DNA of 40,695 nt from assembly GCA_903859055.1 (NCBI GenBank), contig CAIOLC010000257.1, forward strand, positions 1 to 40,695, given 5' to 3'. The stretch comes from an uncultured Chlorobiaceae bacterium (lineage in GTDB: Bacteria > Bacteroidota > Chlorobiia > Chlorobiales > Chlorobiaceae). Positions 19,834 to 28,019 of this stretch are shown here, one piece after another. A program made the translations under genes and the position numbers. The notes under the pieces are model-generated. The model did not search any database. It worked only from the letters and a program-made list of their open reading frames with translations, and had not been told where the DNA came from. The stretch's first letter is position 1. Every line of letters begins with the position of its first letter.

Positions 19834-20262
19834 ATGAACATGAAGCTTTTCATCCCTCTTCTGGCAGTCGCGCTGTCATTGCTGAGTGCTTGCGGCCTTG
19901 AAAAACCACCGGCCTCGCTGAAATTTCCTGAAGAGAAAAAAGAGGCTGCGCCACCCCCTGTGACTGCCCCGTCAACGGCCAAAAGCGATGCGCCTGTTGA
20001 TCCAAAACTGGCTGCTGGTAAAACCGCTTATGACACAAACTGTGCCGCCTGTCACGATGCAGGAATGATGGGTGCCCCGAAGCCAGGCGACAAGGCTGCA
20101 TGGAGCCCTCGTATCGCTCAGGGAATTGAAGTCATGACAAAAAAATCGATTGAAGGCTTTCAGGGTAAAGCTGGAGCCATGCCGGCAAAAGGTGGAAATG
20201 CAAGCTTGACCGATGACGAGGTTGCAAATGCTGTCGCATACATGGCAGACAAGTCCAAATAA
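19834..20262 (+). CDS. Lipoprotein-type c-type cytochrome, c555-like
   Basis: Lipobox-like LLSACG, Pro/Ala-rich linker, haem motif CAACH, C-terminal AMPAKGGNASLTDDEVANAVAYMADKSK. Confidence 0.88.
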   Translation: MNMKLFIPLLAVALSLLSACGLEKPPASLKFPEEKKEAAPPPVTAPSTAKSDAPVDPKLAAGKTAYDTNCAACHDAGMMGAPKPGDKAAWSPRIAQGIEVMTKKSIEGFQGKAGAMPAKGGNASLTDDEVANAVAYMADKSK

Positions 20263-20284
20263 AAGGAGTGGATTTTTTTTTCTC

Positions 20285-20318
20285 AGCAGTACCTGAACTC
20301 AGCAGGTACTGCTTTTTT
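20285..20318 (+). terminator. Rho-independent terminator after the first cytochrome gene
   Basis: agcagtacctg (20285-20295) / caggtactgct (20303-20313) stem followed by a T-run. Confidence 0.85.
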
Positions 20319-20359
20319 CCATCAATCCTTTGCCAGGCTCAAAATAAGTATGCCGATAT

Positions 20360-20388
20360 TTGGATTGCTTAAATTAAAATTGTATTAA
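20360..20388 (+). promoter_or_regulatory. Candidate sigma70-type promoter for the second cytochrome gene
   Basis: TTGGAT-17 bp-TATTAA about 84 bp upstream of the ATG; visual match only. Confidence 0.35.
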
Positions 20389-20471
20389 TATGCTTGTATT
20401 GTGTCGCTAAAAGCATAAGCACAATAACATCAACCCCATCATACAAAAAAATTAAAAGAGGAGACCCTTCT

Positions 20472-20807
20472 ATGTCACGTTTTCTTTCAGCAGCACTTTG
20501 TGCGCTTTTTGTCTGTTCAGTTTCATCAACTGCATTTGCTGCAGGTGATGCGGCTAAAGGTCAGGCCGTTTACGATGGCACTTGCACTACCTGCCACAAA
20601 GCAGGAGTGGGTGGAGCTCCGAAATTAGGTGACAAGGCCGCCTGGAAAGACCGTATTGCAAAGGGTGAAGCTGTGCTTGTCAGCAACGCACTCAAGGGAT
20701 TCAAAGGAAAAGCCGCAATGCCAATGCCTGCAAAGGGCGGCAAAGCTACTCTCAGCGATGCAGAGGTGACCAATGCTGTAGCCTACATGGTGAAGCAGAG
20801 CAAATAA
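20472..20807 (+). CDS. Soluble periplasmic cytochrome c555-like protein
   Basis: Signal peptide (FLSAALCALFVCSVSSTAFAA), CTTCH haem motif, MPMPAKGGKATLSDAEVTNAVAYMVKQSK as in Chlorobium cytochrome c555. Confidence 0.92.
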   Translation: MSRFLSAALCALFVCSVSSTAFAAGDAAKGQAVYDGTCTTCHKAGVGGAPKLGDKAAWKDRIAKGEAVLVSNALKGFKGKAAMPMPAKGGKATLSDAEVTNAVAYMVKQSK

Positions 20808-20826
20808 GCTTGCTTCCTTTTTTTCG

Positions 20827-20855
20827 AAGGCGGGGTTATCCCCCCGCCTTTTTTA
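20827..20855 (+). terminator. Rho-independent terminator after cytochrome c555
   Basis: aaggcgggg / ccccgcctt perfect 9-bp stem, 6-nt loop, T-run. Confidence 0.9.
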
Positions 20856-20978
20856 TCTCCTCTCTGCTCTCCGGAAAAAGTATAATCTCCCTGCAATCGG
20901 AAATTTCCACTCTCTTGACTACCTTGCCTCATAGAGAGGACTTCTCGAACATTCCCAGTCTCAAAAATTCTAGCGACC

Positions 20979-21779
20979 ATGAACCATCTTCACCTCGGCT
21001 TTATTGGAACAGGAAGAATAGCTCGAGCCATTATCGCTGGCCTCAGCAGCAGAAAAGATACGGTGATCGCCGGTTTTGACAGAGACGCTGCAACGCTTGA
21101 CTCTCTTGCAACCGACTACCCGGTTCAGCCGATGCCCTCAATTGCCGAAATTGCAAAAAACGCAGAGGTGATCATCCTTGCCGTCAAGCCCTGGCAAATT
21201 GCCGGGGTGCTCGAAGAGCTGAAACCTTTACTCACCGAAACCCACCTGCTGATCAGCGTAGCGGCAGGCATATCATCGGAATTTATCAGAAACAATGCTG
21301 TCAAATCGTTGAAGGTCATACGGGTCATGCCCAATACACCCGCCTTTGTCGGGGAAGGAATGACGGCTCTCTGCAAAGGTCAAATGGCCTCCGATCAAGA
21401 TCTCTCTCTGGCTTGTGAACTTTTTAGTGCAATTGGTCAGGTGGCAATTCTTGATGAATCGCAAATGGATGCAGCCACGGCGGTTTCAGGAAGCGGACCG
21501 GCATATATGTTCCACATCCTTGACTCTCTCGCCAATGGCGGGGTACAGTGTGGACTCTCCTATGAGCAGGCTCTGCTGCTTGCAGCACAAACAATGAGGG
21601 GCGCAGCAAAAATGGTACTCTCGGGCAATAAACATCCTGATGAACTGAAACGGGATGTCACCACGCCAGGGGGAACGACTGAGGCTGGGCTGAAAATAAT
21701 GGATGAACAAAACATCCGGCAGATTTTGTCAGACACCGTGGTTGCTGCAGCAGCCCGTTCCCGTGAACTTATGAAATAA
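20979..21779 (+). CDS. proC: Pyrroline-5-carboxylate reductase
   Basis: LGFIGTGRIARAIIAGL; AVSGSGPAYMFHILDSLANGGVQCGL; DVTTPGGTTEAGL. Confidence 0.95.
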   Translation: MNHLHLGFIGTGRIARAIIAGLSSRKDTVIAGFDRDAATLDSLATDYPVQPMPSIAEIAKNAEVIILAVKPWQIAGVLEELKPLLTETHLLISVAAGISSEFIRNNAVKSLKVIRVMPNTPAFVGEGMTALCKGQMASDQDLSLACELFSAIGQVAILDESQMDAATAVSGSGPAYMFHILDSLANGGVQCGLSYEQALLLAAQTMRGAAKMVLSGNKHPDELKRDVTTPGGTTEAGLKIMDEQNIRQILSDTVVAAAARSRELMK

Positions 21780-21784
21780 AGGCT

Positions 21785-23104
21785 ATGAAGAGAAAAACGG
21801 CTTATTTCCGATTCTGTGCTCTGCTCCTGCTTGTAACACTCTATACTTCAGCGATAACAGCAAGAGCCGAAACCCCGGACAGCACTCCTTTCATCACCAC
21901 ATTAATCAACAAGAGACATCCCTTTGTGGGGGAGGAGATCCTCCTGACCTACACGCTCAATTTCAAAGATGTTGCACCAAAAATATCCAATGAAGTAATG
22001 CCTTTACTCCAGGGAGTATGGGCGAAAGAGAGCCCACCGGAGCGCTTTATAAAAAGTAGTCCAACCAAAGTGCAAGGAGAAACCTTCAGGAGTGCCGTGG
22101 TCAAACAGTTCAGACTTGTACCTCTCCAGAGCGGTCAGATCCCTCTATCAGGATACAGAATGCAATGTATTCAGCAAAAAAACCAAATGGAAGCAAGCGC
22201 AAAAGAGGTGAAAGAGAGTGTGATCAGCATCGCCGCTCCACCCCTTACACTCTCTGCTCGGCCTCTCCCTGAGCCAATACCGGAAAACTTCTCCGGAGCT
22301 GTCGGTACCTTCGCGTTCGACCTTGTTGCTGACAAACAAAAAATAGGAGCTGGAGAGCCGTTATCCCTGAAAATAGTCATAACAGGGACGGGCAGTTTGA
22401 ACACCCTTCAGCTCCCTGCTCTCAATCTGCCAGAAAGCTTTCGGCATAACCCGCCCGAAAGGAGCGGCTCTTTCAACCAGAATTCCGGAGTAACCTCTGG
22501 CACTCTCACGTCAACCACTCTCACCTGGCCTCAATCAGTCGGTGATTTCATGATACCTGCAATTCGCTTTGCGGTATTCAACCCCGAAACTGAACAATTT
22601 CAGACACTTCTCTCAAAACCACTCACCATCACTGTCGAAGGAGGTCTCTTCAAAAAAATTGCTGATCAACAAACACTTCCCATTTTCGGAGAGCAAAAAA
22701 ACACCCTCTTTCCAGAACGAATGATGACTGTTCTTATCATAGTACTGCTCCTGCTGACCATTGCCGCCACTCTCCTGATTCGATCAAAGAAGCAGAAAAT
22801 AACCACCAGGAGACAACATGATACGGCTTCAGAGCATCCGCAGAAGAGCGCAAGATCGGCTTACGAAATAAAACAAAAACTTTTCACGACACTTGATGGG
22901 GCTGGAATAAAAAAACCTGGTGCCTTAACACGAAAAGAGCTGGAGAACGAATTACAGCGAATCAATATTAACGAAGAGATTCGTCAGGAAATACCTGCCG
23001 TACTTGACTCGCTCGACAAGAATCTGTACACCCCCTCAGCACGGCTCCATGAGTCGATGATCAAAAGAGTCAATGCCCTGATTGCTGCGTTGAACAAGAG
23101 CTGA
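21785..23104 (+). CDS. BatD-like protein (oxygen tolerance family)
   Basis: Signal peptide, FITTLINKRHPFVGEEILLTYTLNF, GTFAFDLVADKQKIGAGEPLSLKIVITGTGSLNTLQLPAL, C-terminal TM: BatD-type architecture. Confidence 0.8.
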   Translation: MKRKTAYFRFCALLLLVTLYTSAITARAETPDSTPFITTLINKRHPFVGEEILLTYTLNFKDVAPKISNEVMPLLQGVWAKESPPERFIKSSPTKVQGETFRSAVVKQFRLVPLQSGQIPLSGYRMQCIQQKNQMEASAKEVKESVISIAAPPLTLSARPLPEPIPENFSGAVGTFAFDLVADKQKIGAGEPLSLKIVITGTGSLNTLQLPALNLPESFRHNPPERSGSFNQNSGVTSGTLTSTTLTWPQSVGDFMIPAIRFAVFNPETEQFQTLLSKPLTITVEGGLFKKIADQQTLPIFGEQKNTLFPERMMTVLIIVLLLLTIAATLLIRSKKQKITTRRQHDTASEHPQKSARSAYEIKQKLFTTLDGAGIKKPGALTRKELENELQRININEEIRQEIPAVLDSLDKNLYTPSARLHESMIKRVNALIAALNKS

Positions 23105-23915
23105 AGAGTGGTACAGCTATTTCCGGGTAATCTGTAATAATACCATCCGCACCCGTCTGTTGCATCAAAAGCATCTCTTCAGGACGATTTACCGTCCAGG
23201 GGATCGTTTTGATACCCTGGAGATGAAGAAAATCAAACAACTCACGTTCAACAAGAGAAGAGTGTGGATTAAGATACTGTGGCACAAACCCGAGGTTTGA
23301 GAGAAAGGGCAGCATCTTTGCCCGATCATCAAGTAAAAGTCCATAACAGAGATGCGGAGAGATCTTCCATGCCTCTCGAACGACCCGCCAGTCGAAAGAC
23401 TGTATCCTGACCCGAGAGGCAAGAGCTGCTGCCACAACAAGCTGAACAACAAGCGCAGCATACCGGTCAGGAGAGGGGTGCAACAAGCCATCCTGAACTG
23501 GCCATGACTTTATTTCAAGATTATAGACCATATTGCCATGCAAGCCCGCCTGTGCCATAAAAGTATCAACCCCATTGAAAACAGTCGCGAGGAGTGGCTT
23601 GCTGGCTACAATCCTCGACTGCAGCGGAAAGGAGGGATGAGGACGACCGCAATCAAAGCGCAGAATATCGGCATAAGGCATCTCATAGAGTGGAAAACGC
23701 CTCTCATCGACACGCAACGGCTCTCCTTCGGGATCTGAGCAGAGTGGGCCCGAAAGCCAAGGGTCATGAGAAACAACAATCTCATGATCTTTGGAAACAA
23801 CAAGATCAAGTTCAAGAACCCTCACACCAAGTGTCGCTGCATGGCAGAATGCCTGCAAAGTATTTTCAGGAAAAAATGCCCTGGCTCCACGATGTGCCTG
23901 TATTTCAAAAGCCAT
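23070..23915 (-). CDS. Glycerophosphodiester phosphodiesterase family protein
   Basis: IQAHRGARAFFPENTLQAFCHAATLGVRVLELDLVVSKDHEIVVSHD; C-terminal GADGIITDYPE. Start placed at MAFEIQ. Confidence 0.93.
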   Translation of the reverse strand: MAFEIQAHRGARAFFPENTLQAFCHAATLGVRVLELDLVVSKDHEIVVSHDPWLSGPLCSDPEGEPLRVDERRFPLYEMPYADILRFDCGRPHPSFPLQSRIVASKPLLATVFNGVDTFMAQAGLHGNMVYNLEIKSWPVQDGLLHPSPDRYAALVVQLVVAAALASRVRIQSFDWRVVREAWKISPHLCYGLLLDDRAKMLPFLSNLGFVPQYLNPHSSLVERELFDFLHLQGIKTIPWTVNRPEEMLLMQQTGADGIITDYPEIAVPLFSSCSTQQSGH

Positions 23916-24037
23916 TGTTTCTTTCCGCTGCTTACCGGCCAAATTGGAAGGCTGCACAGGCCGAGAGCCTCTGCATAACGATAATGAACTGGAGATCCTC
24001 TGGTTCGAAAACCGCTCCAATTTTTAGCAGAATCTTC

Positions 24038-24352
24038 TTATGGATTTTGTTTGTGCTTACCATTAGAAGCTCTTGGTGACTTTGAAAAGGGCCTTTTTTT
24101 CGGTTTCCTCTTCTGCGGCTTGTTTCCATCTGCACTTTTTGAAACAGAATTGGTCACTCCACCACTAGCGCTGAAATAGTCAGATGGACTTTTGGATCTG
24201 ATTTTGTTATATCGGTTTTTGCGATACTTCTTTTCAAGGTCAGCATAAGGGCTGGGCGGGTCTGGAGAGGTATTGTAATTATTAAAATTCGGCTCGTCAA
24301 TCACCTCATCAACATCATCCAAAACCACGTCGGGATGAACTTTCTTAAGCAA
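24038..24352 (-). CDS. Hypothetical protein, acidic N-terminus and highly basic low-complexity C-terminus
   Basis: 104-aa ORF, MLKKVHPDVVLDDVDEVIDE...KPQKRKPKKRPFSKSPRASNGKHKQNP; no recognised family. Confidence 0.45.
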   Translation of the reverse strand: MLKKVHPDVVLDDVDEVIDEPNFNNYNTSPDPPSPYADLEKKYRKNRYNKIRSKSPSDYFSASGGVTNSVSKSADGNKPQKRKPKKRPFSKSPRASNGKHKQNP

Positions 24353-24565
24353 GTTATTTCAATTTATGTTCAACAAATCAAGAGTACTATTACTCGGGAT
24401 TATTTCTGAAGGGAACACAATTTACAATTTTAGAATCAAAATCCAAGCGACAGTGTGCCCTCAAACGCCTTTTTAATACTGCGACAATAAGTTTTTCGAT
24501 TGTTTATTGGCGGTTTAATAGTAACTTCTGGATTGTTTCACCCAAAATAATAATCGGAGATCGAA

Positions 24566-24736
24566 ATGGATATTCGCAGATGGATTCTTGCATTTATTCT
24601 TCCCCCCGCAGCAGTGACAAACAAGGAGGCTGGAACAATCATGTTAACCGCCATTCTTACCCTCTTTGGCTGGGTTCCAGGCGTAACCTTTGCCCTGTTT
24701 TTGATGCTTCAGGAAAAACGCAATATGGCCGCCTGA
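24566..24736 (+). CDS. YqaE/Pmp3 (UPF0057) small membrane protein
   Basis: Hand translation MDIRRWILAFILPPAAVTNKEAGTIMLTAILTLFGWVPGVTFALFLMLQEKRNMAA*; FILPP...TLFGWVPG matches the Pmp3 pattern. Absent from the supplied ORF track in this frame because it is under 60 aa. Confidence 0.8.
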   Translation: MDIRRWILAFILPPAAVTNKEAGTIMLTAILTLFGWVPGVTFALFLMLQEKRNMAA

Positions 24737-24745
24737 GACAACATC

Positions 24746-25207
24746 ATGAAGCTTCTGGTTGCGACTGATTTTTCGGAACTTGCTGAAAAAATCTTTACTG
24801 AGGCAGAAAAACTTGCCAAAAACCTTTCGGCAAAAGTTTTTCTGCTTCACGTCATTCCTCCTCAGTCACCGATTATTGATCCGCTGCCCGATGCAGAGAG
24901 AGTCATCCTGCATGATGAATTACTGAATTACGCGGCGTATCATCTCTCAGATTCTCCGGAATTGATAAAGATGAGGGATATCGCTGTAAGGTTTCAGGAA
25001 AAGGGGATTGATACCACTGTTATTATTACACAAAACAACGAGGTCGAAGCTATTCTGAACGAAAGCGAAAAACATGGCGCTGACATGATCATGCTCGGAT
25101 CGCATGGGCACGGCGCGCTGTTTCACCTGCTCATCGGCAGCGTCTCAGAAGGGGTGATTCGGCAGGCGACCTGTCCTGTCATTATCGTACCTTCAAGAAA
25201 ACGCTGA
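24746..25207 (+). CDS. Universal stress protein (UspA family)
   Basis: MKLLVATDFSELAEKIFTEAEKLA...; HGADMIMLGSHGHGALFHLLIGSVSEGVIRQATCPVIIVP (ATP-binding G2xG9GS/T motif). Confidence 0.95.
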   Translation: MKLLVATDFSELAEKIFTEAEKLAKNLSAKVFLLHVIPPQSPIIDPLPDAERVILHDELLNYAAYHLSDSPELIKMRDIAVRFQEKGIDTTVIITQNNEVEAILNESEKHGADMIMLGSHGHGALFHLLIGSVSEGVIRQATCPVIIVPSRKR

Positions 25208-25226
25208 CGAGAAAAAACAAGCCGTG

Positions 25227-26909
25227 TCAGGGAAGCCGGTTCAGAGCGCTGAGGATTGCCTTGATTGATGCAAGACTGATATTTGAATCAATACCGGCAC
25301 CGAATGATATCCGTCCATCAGCGCAGCCAATCTTGATGTAAGCCACAGCAAGCGCCCCAGCACTCTTGCCAATAGCATGCTCAGCATACTCATCAATACT
25401 GAAATCAAGCCCGCTTTCCCGCACAAATCCTTTGACAAACGCATCAAGCGGCCCATTTCCCTGTGCTTCAAAACTGAACTCCCGCTCCCGCCCCTGTACA
25501 ATACAACTGATGATCGTAGCCTCTTCATCATTACGTTCAAGATCCGCATCGTCCCATTTGATATTGCACTTTTTGAGCGTCATCGGCTCCTTCAGCTTTA
25601 CATACTCTGTATGAAACAGACCATGGATCTGATCTGGAGACAACTCAATACCGGTTGTGTCGGCAACGGCCTGAACAGCCTCAGCAAAATCAGGCTGCAT
25701 CCACTTTGGAATCTGGATACCGTAATCCTTTTCAAGTACATAGGCAACACCACCCTTGCCAGACTGGCTGTTGATACGCACAATGGCCTCATAATTGCAA
25801 CCAACATCCTCTGGATCAATGGGAAGATAAGGAACCGCCCACAACCCGCCCTGTGAGGATGGTTGTGCCTTCATCCCTTTACTGATGGCATCCTGATGCG
25901 ACCCTGAAAAAGCGGTATAGACCAGCTCTCCCGAATAGGGGTGACGAGGATGAATATCCATACGGGTAGAGCTGCGGTAAACCTCACGGATACGGGGTAA
26001 ATCTGAAAAATCAAGCTCGGGATCAACTCCCTGGGTAAAAAGATTCAGTGCCATGGTGACAATATCCATATTCCCGCACCGCTCCCCATTACCAAACAGA
26101 GCCCCCTCTACCCGATCAGCTCCAGCCATCAAAGCCAACTCGGCAGTTGCAACAGCGGTACCCCGATCATTATGGGCGTGAACACTGATCAGCACTGCCT
26201 CCCGATTCTTGATGTTGCGGCAGAACCACTCAATCCGGTCCGCATAAATATTCGGCTGCGACATCTCAACGGTTGAGGGCAGATTCAGTATAATTTTATC
26301 ATCTGCCGAAGCGCCCCAGGCATCCATCACCGCATGACAGACCTCCAGCGCATAATCAAGTTCCGTGCCGGTAAAACTTTCAGGGCTATACTCATAACGA
26401 ATACCAGCACAACCCGATTCATCTCTGAGACGGCGAACCAGCTCAGTCCCTTGCACGGCTATGAACTTGATCTCCTCCCTGTTCTTGCGGAACACAACAT
26501 CACGCTGCAACGTTGACGTGGAGTTATAAAGGTGCACAATTGCATGTTTCGAGCCTGATATGGAGTCAAATGTCTTACGAATGAGGTGTTCACGCGCCTG
26601 AGTCAGTACCTGGATGGTCACATCGTCAGGAACAAGATTCCCCTCAATCAGCCTGCGAACAAACGCATATTCCGTAGCTGATGCCGACGGAAACCCCACC
26701 TCAATCTCTTTGAAACCAATAGAAACAAGAAGCTGGAACATGGCAACCTTCTCATCCACACTCATCGGTATCGGAAGCGCCTGATTGCCATCACGAAGAT
26801 CGACACTGCACCACATCGGTGCTTTGGTGATACTCTTGTCGGGCCAGCTCCTTCCAGAAAGGGGAACCAGTGGATATGCAGCATATTTTTTGTAGTTTTT
26901 CATGGTCAT
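25227..26909 (-). CDS. leuA: 2-isopropylmalate synthase
   Basis: PMWCSVDLRDGNQALPIPMSVDEKVAMFQLLVSIGFKEIEVGFPSAS; HAHNDRGTAVATAELALMAGADRVEGALFGNGERCGN: LeuA of the type with C-terminal regulatory domain. Confidence 0.95.
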   Translation of the reverse strand: MTMKNYKKYAAYPLVPLSGRSWPDKSITKAPMWCSVDLRDGNQALPIPMSVDEKVAMFQLLVSIGFKEIEVGFPSASATEYAFVRRLIEGNLVPDDVTIQVLTQAREHLIRKTFDSISGSKHAIVHLYNSTSTLQRDVVFRKNREEIKFIAVQGTELVRRLRDESGCAGIRYEYSPESFTGTELDYALEVCHAVMDAWGASADDKIILNLPSTVEMSQPNIYADRIEWFCRNIKNREAVLISVHAHNDRGTAVATAELALMAGADRVEGALFGNGERCGNMDIVTMALNLFTQGVDPELDFSDLPRIREVYRSSTRMDIHPRHPYSGELVYTAFSGSHQDAISKGMKAQPSSQGGLWAVPYLPIDPEDVGCNYEAIVRINSQSGKGGVAYVLEKDYGIQIPKWMQPDFAEAVQAVADTTGIELSPDQIHGLFHTEYVKLKEPMTLKKCNIKWDDADLERNDEEATIISCIVQGREREFSFEAQGNGPLDAFVKGFVRESGLDFSIDEYAEHAIGKSAGALAVAYIKIGCADGRISFGAGIDSNISLASIKAILSALNRLP

Positions 26910-26932
26910 CGCTCCTTGTGCTCCAGTAAATT

Positions 26933-26967
26933 AAAAAAGCCACCGACCCTGGAAGGACTGGTGGCTT
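26933..26967 (-). terminator. Terminator-type hairpin between tRNA-Asn and leuA
   Basis: On the minus strand AAGCCACC...GGTGGCTT with G-T/G-C inner pairs followed by TTTTTT. Confidence 0.8.
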
Positions 26968-27002
26968 AACAAAAGATGAATCGCAATCCTCTCTTTTTTT
27001 TG

Positions 27003-27074
27003 CTCCGCGGGCAGGACTCGAACCTGCAACCCTGCGATTAACAGTCGCATGCTCTACCATTGAGCTACCACGGA
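27003..27074 (-). tRNA. tRNA-Asn (anticodon GTT)
   Basis: Minus strand TCCGTGGTAGCTCAATGGTAGAGCATGCGACTGTTAATCGCAGGGTTGCAGGTTCGAGTCCTGCCCGCGGAG; complete cloverleaf, anticodon loop CTGTTAA. Confidence 0.96.
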
Positions 27075-27228
27075 ATCTGCGTCGGCTAATATACACCGGT
27101 TTTTTTTAAATACAAATCACAAAAAAGGTTTTTTACCCATCCTGCAGATCGCTGATTAATTGACAACTTTCATTTTCCATAATAATTTTTGTACATTGGT
27201 TCTCTTTTATCGAAAAGATAGAATTTCA

Positions 27229-27777
27229 ATGAGTAAAGAGAAACCGCTGGTAGAGATTCGGACAGTCGCCCTTGTGGAGGGTATTAACGAATTTGATTAT
27301 ACCGGAAACATCATTGATTATGATGGCCGGCAATTAGCTGATGCCGGTTTTGACGGAGAGATAACGGTTCACGTTGACGCAAAAAAAAGTGATGAAGAGA
27401 TAAGCATAACCATCAGCACGTCGGCAATGGGGACGTTTTCCTGTGACCGTTGCATGGTGCCAATCTCAAAAATGCTGCACGGTTCTCTTGAGCTTTTTTA
27501 TACGTTCAATACTTCTCTTGCTGAAAAAGAGAATGAGATTGGCGAATACCGTCAGATAGCGACAAATACCGAATACATTGATATCACCGATGATGTATGC
27601 GATGCGTTGTTTTTGTCGCTGCCAGTCAAAGTTATTTGTACAGATAACCCCGACTGCAAGTTGTACGACAGCAATGCAGTCACTGAAGAGAAGCTGGATG
27701 GTGGCGATACCTTGCCCGGCAAGATGAGTACGTGGCGGGAGTCACTTGAAAAGCTGAAAAGCAATATTGTTAACTGA
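27229..27777 (+). CDS. DUF177 / YceD family protein
   Basis: Located immediately 5' of rpmF; FSCDRCMVPISKMLHGSLELFYTF and DCKLYDSNAV are typical of the YceD/DUF177 family. Confidence 0.88.
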   Translation: MSKEKPLVEIRTVALVEGINEFDYTGNIIDYDGRQLADAGFDGEITVHVDAKKSDEEISITISTSAMGTFSCDRCMVPISKMLHGSLELFYTFNTSLAEKENEIGEYRQIATNTEYIDITDDVCDALFLSLPVKVICTDNPDCKLYDSNAVTEEKLDGGDTLPGKMSTWRESLEKLKSNIVN

Positions 27778-27798
27778 TCATAAATAATAAGAAGCACC

Positions 27799-27990
27799 AT
27801 GGCCAACCCTAAAGCCAAAATGTCAAAGTCCCGGAGGGATAAAAGACGAGCCCAGTTCAATGCACGCACCAAACCGGCAACAACGGTCAACTGCCCGAAC
27901 TGTGGCGAGCCAACCCTTCCACACCGCGCATGTCGCCATTGTGGCCACTACCGTGGCAGATGCGTCGTCAATAAACTGGCAAAGAGCTGA
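27799..27990 (+). CDS. rpmF: 50S ribosomal protein L32
   Basis: [20 protein letters not shown]...[23 protein letters not shown]. Confidence 0.97.
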   Translation: MANPKAKMSKSRRDKRRAQFNARTKPATTVNCPNCGEPTLPHRACRHCGHYRGRCVVNKLAKS

Positions 27991-28019
27991 TCAACCAATA
28001 GCAAGACAAAAAACCCATC

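Noticed and set aside
24644-24850. Minus-strand 68-aa ORF opposite yqaE/uspA
   Set aside because: Antisense to the better supported Pmp3/UspA reading frames; no recognisable motif.
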